Below, one piece after another: positions 15,344 through 28,483 of a stretch of DNA of 64,000 nt. The position numbers were made by a program, and so were the translations under genes. The stretch is from Enchytraeus crypticus (Eukaryota > Annelida > Clitellata > Enchytraeida > Enchytraeidae): assembly GCA_905160935.1 (NCBI GenBank), contig CAJHZI010000193.1, positions 582,501-646,500 on the forward strand, read 5' to 3'. Numbering within the stretch: the first letter of the stretch is position 1; each line of letters opens with the position of its first letter. The notes under the pieces are model-generated. The model saw only the letters and a program-made list of their open reading frames with translations. It made no database searches and was not told the DNA's origin.

Positions 15344-18300
15344 ACCTACCTGTAATTGTAACTCGAGCCTTTGTCGAAAGTTTGCCACCGAAGTTGGCCG
15401 TGTATTCTGCCTGATCTGTTGACTCCGCCTCTTTGATAACGAGCACATGTTTATTGTCCTCGACCCTGACCTCTAGACGACCTCCTGACCTGACCTCTTT
15501 TCCGTCCTTCAGCCACTTGACCTTCTGGTTGGGTTTGTTTACCTCGCAGGTCAAGGTGATCGTCTGCTTGCCAACGACCTCTTGATCGACAAGAGGACCC
15601 GTGATCTCCAAGGGTAATTCTACACAGGCAGAAAATAATGTGGAAAAGTTAGTCCGTGAGGGAATTGCGACGATTTAAACACCATTTATTCAGGCTATTA
15701 ATTTGCATATTAGTTTTCATCATCATCAGTTCCTTGCATTCAGAAGAAAACATTGGGCGGCGACATATGTACATGAATAGACGTTCTCTTGCATTCGTTA
15801 TAGAAAGTTTTGTATCAATTTCTGGAGCATAGGCGCTCACCAACCGAATGCCCTTTCTGACGTTGGTATGGATCTTAGTGCTCCAGCCGTACTTAGCAAT
15901 TAATCAGAATTAAATAAACAAAAATTGAGCAATTACTTAATATTTGATTAATAATATTTGTTTATAGCACCGCACACACTCTTGTCTCTCAATGGTCAAT
16001 CAGTTTCAAGCAGAAAGTTAGCAGCAGTGCATGCAATGGATAATCAAACTAATAGTAATAAGTATGTTTATAAATTGCCTTTCTACGCTAAATGCCATAG
16101 CAGCGCTAAATGGACAGTGAAGGTCAAGTAGACATGAAGAAGTTCACGAATTGTGTGTGCTTGGGTTCATCAGTAGGGTAATTTTTACGTGCTGTAATTT
16201 TTAAGTGTTTGAAACATTTAAATTAATTTAATTATACAACAGTAATATTGTTATTATTTTTAATTTTCGGTTCTAATGTACCCGTTAAAGACTGCAATTA
16301 ACGGGAAGCCAACTCAAGAAAAAAGAAAACGAGGAAGACCTAGAAGTACTTGGCTAAGTACGATCAACAAGGACTTGAGAGCATTAAACATTGCATGGGA
16401 AGATGCTGTGAAGATTGCTGATGATAGAAACGAATGGAGGAATGTTGCCGCCCTGGCTGGAGCCAGTGAAGAAGTCGGTAAGATACTCGACCGCGGATCA
16501 GTAGGAGCGGAGTTCAAATCCCGGGCTCGCCCGTCACGGGTATCTCTTTCGATTGAGGAAACTGACGTTAACCTTAGCTTTACCAGCTTTATGTTCTGTA
16601 CAGAACGCAAGGACCTGATGATGATGAATGTACCATGCTATGACATACCCTTGACTATCGGTTTAAAGATGTGGTATAAAAAGTGATAGATATCGACATA
16701 GTTGATCATTTCACTATAATGCGTGTTTACTTTACTTGATTTCAATCAGTTTTCTCTGTCTCAGTCGAACAAGTAGCTCTGACATGGTATTGCGAACTGT
16801 AACAGATAAAACTGATGGTTTTTCCATCAGCGTTATCGTTAGATATATAAATCGCCAGTTTTCATCTGCATAAAAAAATATTTTACAGTTTATTCGATTT
16901 TTTGTAAGCTTTTTTTACTTTACTTCAACATACCTTTGACTTTCAGCGAGGCGGCAGATTTCTTCTCTCTGATGACGCACGTGTATTTCTTTGCGTCCGT
17001 TTCGCGCACGTCAGTGATGACGAGCCTGTGAACCCTTCCCTCCACCCCCACGCTGAATCTCTCCCACCCTGGCTCTCCAGGCACCACGGGGGTGGAGCCC
17101 TGGAGCCACTGGGCGGGCTGGTCGACCTTGGACACCTCACACTCGAATGTTGCCGTCTGCTTCTCCACCACCTCAAGGTTGGACAACCCTCTCGTTACCT
17201 CCAGCGGAAGCTCTGATGTAATAAATCAATCAATCAATCCAACCAACTAAGTATTTATATAATCCATCAATCAGTTTACCTACCAATCAATCAGCCAATC
17301 AACTAACTAACTAACCAGACATCCAATCGATCAATCAATCAATCAATCAATCCTGTCAATTAGGTATTCATACATATAACTAAGTATTCGTATGAAGTCC
17401 CTGACATCATCCTCGCATGAGGAAACGGACGTTAAACCTTTATAATTAATATTACTAATATTATTAATCAATCAGTCAGCCAACCAATCCCCAACCAATC
17501 AAATAACTAAACAAATAACCTTCCAATCAATCAATCAATCAATTATTCAACAAACATATTAACCAAACAACCAAACAAGCAATCAATCAATCCGTCAAAC
17601 AATGAGTCAAAGAAGAAGATGTTTCATCTCTCGAAAGCGATATCAATCAATAATTCGACATGCCACTAAGCAGTACATTGAGAGAGAGAAAGAATATCTT
17701 AACGGATTGCTAAAGGTTGCAACACTACGACTAACCTTTGACTTTAAGTTCAGCGGTTGTTTCCACACCCTCACTGAACACGACTCTGTACCTCTTAGCG
17801 TCTGACATCTCCACGCTACTGATAGTCAGCGTGTGCCTCTTGCCGTCTTGATTAATCGTAACTCTTTCTGTCGTCTCAGTGATCTCCTCTTCGCCTCTGA
17901 ACCAGCGACCTTTGACCCCTGACCTCGACACCTCGCATTCCAAGGTCACTCTCTCGCCTTCTTTCACGTTCTTGTCCAGCAGCTTTCGAAGTATATCCAC
18001 CTTTTCCTCTTCGACCTTTTGCTCTTCAATCTTTTGCTCTTCCACCTTTTGCTCTTCGACCTTTTGCTCTTCGACCTTTTGCTCTTCCACCTTTTCCTCT
18101 TTTTGCTTCACTGCGCCTGTTAGAGGTTAAAATAAGGCAAAAGCATTAGAAAAAAGTAACAACCATGCTATCGCCGTATTATTTATTTACTATTGTTAAA
18201 ACATATTTTTTACTTTTACAAAGTTAAGAGTGCGATTTAGGGTTAGGGATAGGATAAAGGTTATAGTCAGGGTTCAATTAGAATGGAATTAAGGTTATAT

Positions 18301-21300
18301 TAATGGTATTCAGGTTATTTAGATTGAAATTTTGTAAATTAACAATTGGGGTTGGTTTCTGCTATAATTTATCTACTTTAAATATAGGTAAAACTATATA
18401 CAAAAAAGTTTGGAAAGTTCATTGTGTTACGGGTTAAGCCAGTAATTTGCTGGTAAAATATCCGACGGCGGTTAATTTGGTACTGTCGAGAGCACTTACA
18501 GAAAAATACAAGATTCAGACCTTAACGTTAAATATACTTTTACAATATAATTGAATTGAATCACGTTTATTTCACTTCGGTAAAATCGTACACCAGAGAT
18601 TAAGTGAAAAAGGACACAAAGGCCACGAAGGCACTAACATGTGCCCTAACACATATCGCAAAAAATAAATCATAAACAGCAGTTAAAAGTTTATAGCAAT
18701 CAAGGCATTCAATAGACGCATAATATTACTTACTTCAAAATACCCCTGCAGAATAGCAGGAAAGTAATAAAACTTAATAAAAGGCTAATGTATTTATAGA
18801 TATCAACACAACTTTACTGTTATACATGCCAAGCCAAACTTTATATTTATTGAATAGTAATTACATTAACACAACATAACAAAAATCAGAGTGGCACTGT
18901 CGTCCATGACAACATCTAGCACTATCGAGACAAATCGAAGCGGGTGCGAAAAATGAAGGTTCAAAAACGGTGCCAATTCCAAGATCCAGATAATAAGTCC
19001 AAAGATAAAGAGAATTGCAGAACTGTTGCCAATTCAATACATGTAAGTGGATAGTATAAACACCTCTAAATTAACAGTACATATAAATATTAATATACAT
19101 TTTAAATATGGATGGTATCCAGATTGGGACCTTTCTTTGTCGATAATTATGTTAATATTAATAGTAAATATGCTGGGCTTTCAGACTGTATGACCAGAGC
19201 GATAAAATATGCTACAAATTCTGGACTTAGTTTGAAGGTACATTGCCCTAATTGTGTTATTTATTGTTAATAAATATAGGTAAGAGAATATTTTTATTTC
19301 CATTTAGTTTAAGTAATAACCGTATTTTCTGTCATTCTTTTCCTTAATTTTTATTATTTCATGCTGCGATTATATTACTCCGTATTTTTGGTGAAAAAAA
19401 TCATTCTTTGAAGCACGAAATAAAATATTTTTTATTTGAAAGGTCGGGGTCTGACAAGTTTTTTTAGCATAAATCACAAAATAACTATGCATGACGATAT
19501 TAAATACCTTTAACTTTAAACACTAAATAGAAATATCTCTTCTCTCTCTTAGTGCACTGCCTACTGGCAGGTCCATGGTACATAACGCCTCCACTCTTCT
19601 CTGTCTTCCGCCTTCCTCTTCATTTCCACATATGAGTGGGTCGTTAAATCATCTAACATACCTAATTAAATCATCTAACATACCTAATATACGTAGAAAT
19701 ATAATGAAAACTAAATACCTTTAACTTGAACACTGCTGGTAGTGCTTTCCTCGCCTACCTCCAGCGTATACTCGGCTGAGTCCTCTTGCGCCACCTGGTG
19801 AATGGTCAGAGCCTGGGTGGTGCCATCTACCGAAACGTCGAACTTCTTGTCGACCTTGGGAAGGATCTCAAGGTCGTCCTTGAACCACGTGCCCTTGACA
19901 TTAGGCTTGGATAGCTCAGCCTTCAAGGTCACGCTGTCCCCTTCGGACACCTCCAGAACAGGCTGGACAGGCACTACGATGTGGACGGGGGATTCTGAAA
20001 CGACAGCAAAAGTTTCTTAAATTCATGTTTATAAGAAAAATTAGAGTAATCAGCTTTCACAATTATTGCTTTTAAAAAGTTTTTTCAAGTTTTATTTCTG
20101 AAACGACAGCATTATTATTATTATAATTATAATTATAATTATTATTATTACTATTATTATTATTACTACTACCATTATCATGGTAGTCAGCTAGATATGA
20201 TACTGTATATATTCACTGCATTATCAGTATTATTATTGCTACCATTATCATGGTAGTCAGCTGGATAAGATACTCTGTATCTTCACTGCATTATCACTAT
20301 TATTATTACTACCGTTATCGCGGTAGTCAGCTAGATAAGATACTCTGTATCTTCACTGACGACCAACTTTTCTCGCCATGGATGTAGGAATTGCTGTTGA
20401 GGCATTGTATGTCGATCATGCATCTTGTTTTGTCTTTGCTGAAAAATAAACATATTACTCTACTCCACTCTATGCCCTACAGCAAACGTTCTTGAATTCA
20501 TGTTTATAGGAAAAATTAGAGCAAAAATAAGAGCAATCAGTTTTAAAAGTTATTGCCTTTATAAATCATTTTTAAAACATCAAAATAGTTAGACAGGCGT
20601 TCTGTACACAGAATTGTCAAATCAGTTGCACTAAATGTCGATGAGAAGAACGCAAGCTAACGAAGAGTCCTTTTGTTTTACGATCGATCAATCACTGACA
20701 GGTGAATAGATTCAATGATTTGATAAATTGAATACTTCTCGCTTGACTGATTGATTACTTGATTATCGAGTTAGTAATGGCTGGAGCCAGTGGCGATGTC
20801 GGTAAGATATTCGATCAAAATGTGCGGGGTTCAAATCCTGGGCTCACCCGTCACTGACATCGCTTTCGAGTGAGGAAACTGACGTTAACATTATCAGCTT
20901 TAGCGGATTTACTGATTTATTGATTGACTCACTGATTGACTGATGGATGGATTGAATGACTTATTAATTGACTGATTGGCTGATGGATTCATTGAATGAC
21001 CTAATAATTGACTGATTGACTGTTGGATTGATTGATTGATTAATTGACTGATTGACTGATGGATGGATTCATTGACTGCTAGATTGACTGACTGACTGGC
21101 TGACTGATTAACTGACTGATAGATTGATTGATTGACCGTTGGATTAAGTAACTCACCCTCCACCCACAGCGTTGCCTTGCTCATCACTGTCTCACTGATC
21201 ATCAACGTGTATTCTGCCTCGTCCTCCAGCGTCACCCTCTCTATCATCATTATATGCCTCGGGCCCTCATCAATCAGCTTGACGTGCTCGTCTGGTACAA

Positions 21301-24300
21301 CCTTGACACCGTCCTTCAGCCAGACAGCCTTGAGACCAGGCTTGGAGGTCTCACAGACCATCGTCACCTGCTGGTCCTCTACAGTCTGGGTCTCCTTCAG
21401 AGGTACGGTGATCGTGGCCTCGGCCTCGACCACCTCTGAGGTGACTTCCTCCACAATGGATTGGGTAAGGGTCGCCTCCACCGTCTGTTCCTCAACAGCA
21501 CCTGCTGGGGTTAAAATGATATTGTTATCATGATAACGATAACATTATAATGTAACTTGCATTATCATATTAAAATTATGATAATACAATAATAATGCTA
21601 TTATAACTTGATTATATTAGAATTATATGACACGCTTATAATATTAAATATAATAAGATTATAGAATATACTCCATAAGATTAAATAGCTGTTAGCTTAA
21701 TAACGCCTAATGATAATTAATTAAATTGATTTAATTAATTTATTTGCAATTAAAAATTACTGTTAGCTTTGTTTTGACTAAGTTCATTACAGGAACCGAC
21801 GGAGGTACCTTCTTCAATTTTAATAATGACATTAGTCGAATTACTTGTATCGCAAACTGTATAGCGCTCCAGATAAAAATGTATAGATCACAATATACGT
21901 TAAGATTAATTAAGCTTTAAAGTCGAACATATCAAATTTTCAAAACCCAGTTCACCATTAATTTTATATTGTAATTTGCAGTCAACGAGTACATAAAAAT
22001 TGCATCGCAATCTAGGATATATTTTGTAATAATAAGACTACAATTTGCAAGGTTGGAATTCATCTTCTGTTTACATGACATTGCACAATTTATTTTATAA
22101 AAGATTTAGTAATAATTTAGTTACTAGATAAAACAAAATACAAAGTAAGACAATAAACAAAAACGAAAAAGTTATATTCCGTAGACCTGCCGTAAGGTAG
22201 GAGAGAAAGAGAAGGAGAGGGATAGATAGAGCGAGAGAGAAAGAGAGAAAGATAAAGATAGAAAGAAATAAAGAGAGAGAGAGAGAGAGACAGACACAGA
22301 GAGAAGGAGAGAATTGGAACAGTTAGGTGAAGAGCTCAAATCAAAAGAGTCTACAAAAGTTAGAATCTACTGAACATACATGTACAGCGTTATCACTAAT
22401 CAAAAAGTTAACGAAGATAAAACAGACTTCAAAAATTAATAAAAAACAACATTTATTCTAATACGTTACAATTACTTATGAAACCTACAGACATACAGAC
22501 CCGCTTTAAAATAAATTAAAAGCTAATAACCGTATAATAAGTTAAAAATAAAAGTACTACACGTACATGTAACTTGCAAAATTACATTCTGAGACAGATA
22601 AATCGTCAAAAATAACATCTACACATCAAACTTCATTTGTTCAAAAACATAATTAACATTTACACAAGAGTACAAAACATAATTAGTCATTTTTTGAGTT
22701 CTCAGTATCAAAAAGTACAGATAGAGTCTTTTACAAAAGTTATCTCTAACAGACTGTATTCGGCCAATAATACCGCCGATATCAGTTCAAAAACCTCTCT
22801 ACCATCGCTTCCTGCTCAAAACTCAAATTACGTTGTTAGTATTCTATCGTCATTCTCAAGCCAAACACGCTTTCACGTTGTTTAGCATCAAACTTTTCCG
22901 TTACCATCTTTTGGTTTCTTTGCAACGTCCAGAGTCACTGTAGCATCTTCCTCTTCCAACTTGGACTTCCTCTTCGCCTTTGACGCCTCAAGAACATCCT
23001 CTGCCTCCTCATCCTTCTTTCCAGTCTTCCTCGTGCTCTCCACAGTTGTTTCCAGAGTCACGTCCCGCTTCTTCTTCATTTTTGAGCCCAGAAGGCCTTC
23101 GTCTTCGCTTGGCCTCTCTTTTGACGGAAGAGTTAAAGTAGCTTCTTCTAATTCCTCAACTCGTTTTTCAGGTTCGACTGGGATGACCGGCTCTTGTTTG
23201 ACCTTTTCTGGTTTCTTTATTTTTCCCTGTAAAAGGGAATCATCGTCGGCAACTTTTTTCTTAGATGGCAGGGTTAACGTTCCTTCTTCTTCCATTATTT
23301 CTTCAGATTTCTCGGGTTGTGGTTTTTCTATTTTTCCACGCAAGAAGGCATCATCTTCTTCCTTTTTCTTTTGAGGCATTTCCAAAATGGCTTCTTCCAT
23401 TACTTCGACAGGCTGTTCTGGTTCAACTGGAATTTCGGGTTCTTTAACTGGCTGTGGTTTTTCTATTTTTCCACGTAAGAAGGCATCATCTTCTTCAGGT
23501 TTCTTTTGAGGCATTTTCAAGATGGCTTCCTCAATTACTTCAACAGGCTGTTCCGGTTCAACTGAAATTTCGGGTTCTTTAACTGGTTGTGGCTTTTCTA
23601 TTTTTCCACGTAAGAAGGCATCATCTTCTTCAGGTTTCTTTTGAGGCATTTCCAAGATGGCTTCCTCAATTACTTCAACAGGTTGATCTGGTTCAACTGG
23701 AATTTCGGGTTCTTTAACTGGTTGTGGTTTTTCGATTTTTCCACGTAAGAAGGCATCATCATCTTCAGGTTTCTTCTGAGGCATTTCCAAGATGGCTTCC
23801 TCAATTACTTCCACCGGTTGTTCTGGTTCAACTGGAATTTCGGGTTCTTTAACTGGTTGTGGCTTTTCTATTTTTCCACGTAGGAAGGCATCATCATCTT
23901 CAGGTTTCATTTGAGGCATTTCCAAGATGGCTTCCTCAATTACTTCAACAGGTTGATTGGTTCAACTGGAATTTCGGGTTCTTTAACTGGTTGTGGTTTT
24001 TCGATTTTTCCACGTAAGAAGGCATCATCATCTTCAGGTTTCTTTTGAGGCATTTCCAAGATGGCTTCCTCAATTACTTCCACCGGTTGTTCTGGTTCAA
24101 CTGGAATTTCGGGTTCTTTAACTGGTTGTGGCTTTTCTATTTTTCCACGTAGGAAGGCATCATCTTCTTCAGGTTTCTTCTGAGGCATTTCCAAGATGGT
24201 TTCCTCAATTACTTCCACCGGTTGTTCTGGTTCAACTGGAATTTCGGGTTCTTTAACTGGTTGTGGTTTTTCGATTTTTCCACGTAAGAAGGCATCATCA

Positions 24301-26130
24301 TCTTCAGGTTTCTTCTGAGGCATTTCCAAGATGGCTTCCTCAATTACTTCCACCGGTTGTTCTGGTTCAACTGAAATTTCGGGTTCTTTAACTGGTTGTG
24401 GTTTTTCGATTTTTCCACGTAAGAAGGCATCATCATCTTCAGGTTTCTTCTGAGGCATTTCCAAGATGGCTTCCTCAATTACTTCCACCGGTTGTTCTGG
24501 TTCAACTGGAATTTCGGGTTCTTTAACTGGTTGTGGCTTTTCTATTTTTCCACGTAGGAAGGCATCATCATCTTCAGGTTTCTTTTGAGGCATTTCCAAG
24601 ATGGCTTCCTCAATTACTTCAACAGGTTGATCTGGTTCAACTGGAATTTCGGGTTCTTTAACTGGTTGTGGTTTTTCGATTTTTCCACGTAAGAAGGCAT
24701 CATCATCTTCAGGTTTCTTCTGAGGCATTTCCAAGATGGCTTCCTCAATTACTTCCACCGGTTGTTCTGGTTCAACTGGAATTTCGGGTTCTTTAACTGG
24801 CTGAGGTTTTTCTATTTTTCCACGTAGGAAGGCATCGCCTTCTTCATGTTTCTTCTGAGGCATTTCTAAGATGGCTTCCTCAATTACTTCCACTGGCTGT
24901 TCTGGTTCAACTGGAATTTCGGGTTCCTTAACTGGTTGTGGTTTTTCTATTTTTCCACGTAAGAAGGCATCATCTTCTTCAGGTTTCTTTTGAGGCATTT
25001 CCAGTATTTCTTCCATAGGTTGTACCTCGATTTCAGCCACTACATCTTGAGGCTTATCCTGAGGTTCTTCCACAAACTGTTCCATTTCCATGACCGCCAT
25101 TTGTTCCTGGAGTGGATTTATAGGCTTAGGTTTCTCTTTCTTCTCAACGATAGGTTCTTCTACCTGAGCTATCGGTTCTTCTACCTGAACTATCGGTTCT
25201 TCTACCTGAACTATCAGCTCCTCGGGCTGCTCTATTTTGGCCTCCTCGAGTTTCTTTGGTTTTGGTTTCTCTTCCACTTGGATGGATACTTCCACAACTT
25301 CCTCTGGAAGAGATTCAACAGGCGCTTCCATTTCCACCGTTAGTTCAGTGGATTCCAGCTCTTCCACGCGCTCTGTCGGGCGCTCTGTAAGTTTACATTA
25401 TATATTATTATGTATTGTTTATTTGGAATACCAAAACGAGTACGACAATTCAGTATAATACACGTATATGTCTGTAATATAAAAAATTTTGGTATTAATT
25501 AATTAATTAATTAATTTTATACACCGGTCACCGGCCATGACACGGCTATAGAAATTGTCGGAGGTTATTTTTATAAATAAATTATGTACAACTAGCAATC
25601 GAAAGAGTGGAGTATGGTAACGTAGATTAGCATGTACAATCAATTCCAAAATAGTAGATAAGAATTTACTGAGGTAGCTTTGAGACATCTGATTTGAAGA
25701 CTCTGGCCAAAAATTCTCAGAAATATAAATAGAAATATCAAACATGATTAGAGTGACAATGGGATAACTATTATTAATATTAAATATTCAGTTCAGAAAG
25801 TATGACAATAAGATAATATAATTATAGACATTAGAATTATTGTAAGATTTTATAAATATCTTATAATAATTTACAAAGTAATAAAATAATTATAATAGTA
25901 ATGTATATAATAACAAAATATTTAAATATCGTTATAAATGTAAATATGTTTCGTCAATATAAATATGATTAAACTTCTAAATAATTTGCAATAAAAATTA
26001 ACTGGTAAAACCTAATTGCAACAATTATAGTCATTAGTTAAATATTTTATTAGTAGTACGATGCTTGACGTCCCTGACATCATCCTTGTATGAGAAAATG
26101 GAGGTTAAACCTTTATTATTATTATTATTA

Positions 26131-26161
<31 letters not shown>

Positions 26162-27893
26162 AGTAATTAATTACACAGAACTTGACATGTTTGAGAAAAA
26201 ACGAAAGCATACATTTCTATGCACATCTCACACTTTATTGAATATACTCTAGCTCTTTGCTTAACAATCTTAATTGGCTTCCTGTGGTTCAAAGAATTAA
26301 GTATAAAATTGCTCTTTTAACTTTCAAAACACTTCTCTATGGTAAACCTTCTTATCTTTCTGAACTCCTAATCCAATATCAACCTTCTCGTAAGCTTCGT
26401 TCTTCTAATGCCAAACTGCGCCAAGTTCCTAATATTCTCACTTCGTTAGGTCGGCGTTCACTCCTTTCTCAGCGCCTACTATTTGGAACTCTCTGCCTTT
26501 TGATCTTCGCTTATGTTCTACTACTTCCACTTTCCGTTGTAGGTTGAAAACACATCTCTTCCCAGCATAAACTTTTTTCATCTTGCTTGACTGTTTTTTG
26601 ATCACCGGACCGGCACCGCTTAGGATCCTTTTCTTTCTCTTCAGCACATGTTTTCTCAAATCGTTTGGGGGGTGAATCTATTTGCAGTGACATGTGATGG
26701 GAGGACGTCTCTGACATCATCCTTGTATGGGGAAATCGGACGTTGAACTTTTATTATTATTATCATTATATTATTATTATTATGATTATTATTATTATAA
26801 TTATTATTATTACTATTATTATTGTTAAAATTTGAAATAAGACGTTTAAATGGACGACAACAACTCAGGGGTGGTTTTTCAATTCTTTCGTAGTATCTGC
26901 GTCTCATTTCAGAAAACCGTGTCATATTTATCTTCTATGTGGTTCCTCAAAATCGAGGTTACAATAATTCTAATAAATTAATTTTCTTCTAAAAGTTGAA
27001 ATGTCAGTCAGTTATTACGAATTCTCTAAGAATATAACTTATATTACATAAGAATTAATATTAGAACTTATAATATGTTGGTTATATTCCTATAATATAT
27101 TTACAAGAATATATGAAACCAATAAACCAATGAAACTAAATTCAATTTGATGCATTGGTTGATTGATTTGAAGATTAATTTATTAAATTAATAAATAAAC
27201 AGAATAAAATAAATAATCATAATAATCGAAAACTGGCAAATCTCCAGACAACTAAATGACAAAGAAATTATGTTAAGGTTTTGGATTAGTCGACCGAATA
27301 AAATCAAAACAATGGCGTCAAATATACAATTCTCGACTGGCAAAATTGTGACAACATGAAAATAAATTAAATCAAACGAATCAACTTTAGGTAAATAATC
27401 GAGAATCGCCAAATGCGCCGCGCTGCGCAGCGAACAAAATGCAGCTATTTCATTAATCGTCATCATCATATCAGTAAAATTATATAATAATTGAGATACA
27501 AATCATCATCTTCTCTTGAATCCCAGTTTAACGGATAATACATATATAATATAGAATACAAAAAAAATTCAATTAAAAGATTATTTAAATACATAGTCTA
27601 TCGGCTGAGTACTAGTTTATTATAGATGATATAATTTATAGTCAGATATAACGTATCGAATTTATTAAAGTAATAAATGACTAAATATATAAATAACTAC
27701 TTGAAGAAATAATTTAAAATGCAATATTTCATTTAGTAGGTTAATTATTAATTTGACCTAATGCTCAATTTGTACATTTAAAGTATATTTTATTTTAGAT
27801 ATTAATTAAATTATAACAGATAAAAAAAGAAGGACGGTAGATAGAGATGAGTGGAGGCGTTATACACCATGGACCTGCCAGTAGGCAGTGCAC

Positions 27894-27930
<37 letters not shown>

Positions 27931-28427
27931 TTTAATAGACTTCAATACCCTGCACAACAAGCCTAGCCACACAGGCCACATCTCTAAACACGGCCTTGAC
28001 CTCAGCCGTGTCCTCGACCTTGACTGCTCTGATTGACAACTTGTGGGTGGTGCCCTCTGCGATGACCTGGTGCTTAGTGCCAGGGACGACCTCGATAGAG
28101 TCGATGAACCACTGGACCGGAACGTTCTTGTGGCTTACGACACACTGGAACACAGCGTTCTCGCGTTCCCGCACCGTGACGTCACTGAGTTCCTGCGTGA
28201 ACTCGTACTGCGATTATCAATCAATAAAATCAATCAATCAATAAATCAATTAAGCAATTAATCAATCAATCAATTAATGAAATCGATCAATCAATCAATC
28301 CATTAATCAATCGATCAAGCAATTAATCAATCAATCAATTAATGAAATCAATCAATTAACCAATCAATCCTCCAATTATTTTATTATAGCTAGAAAACTA
28401 AGGTTAAAGTCTGTTTTGTTACCAGAA

Positions 28428-28483
<56 letters not shown>

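Noticed and set aside
15068-15611. Open frames continuing exon 31 into Ser/Leu repeats
   Set aside because: They are translated (CT)n microsatellite beyond a clear GTAGGT donor.
18235-18260. TTAGGG-like interstitial telomere repeat
   Set aside because: Only two adjoining units; too short to mean anything.
20777-20905. tRNA genes at SINE-A and SINE-B heads
   Set aside because: A and B boxes are present, but no acceptor stem or full cloverleaf closes and the same sequences recur many times with shared tails, so they are SINEs.
22961-25343. Plus-strand open frames over the PEVK exon
   Set aside because: Antisense shadows of the repeat exon, with low-complexity Ser/Phe/Leu-rich products.
27188-27469. 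93-codon open frame
   Set aside because: Lies in an AT-rich intron, with no recognisable domain, splice context or homologous repeat unit.
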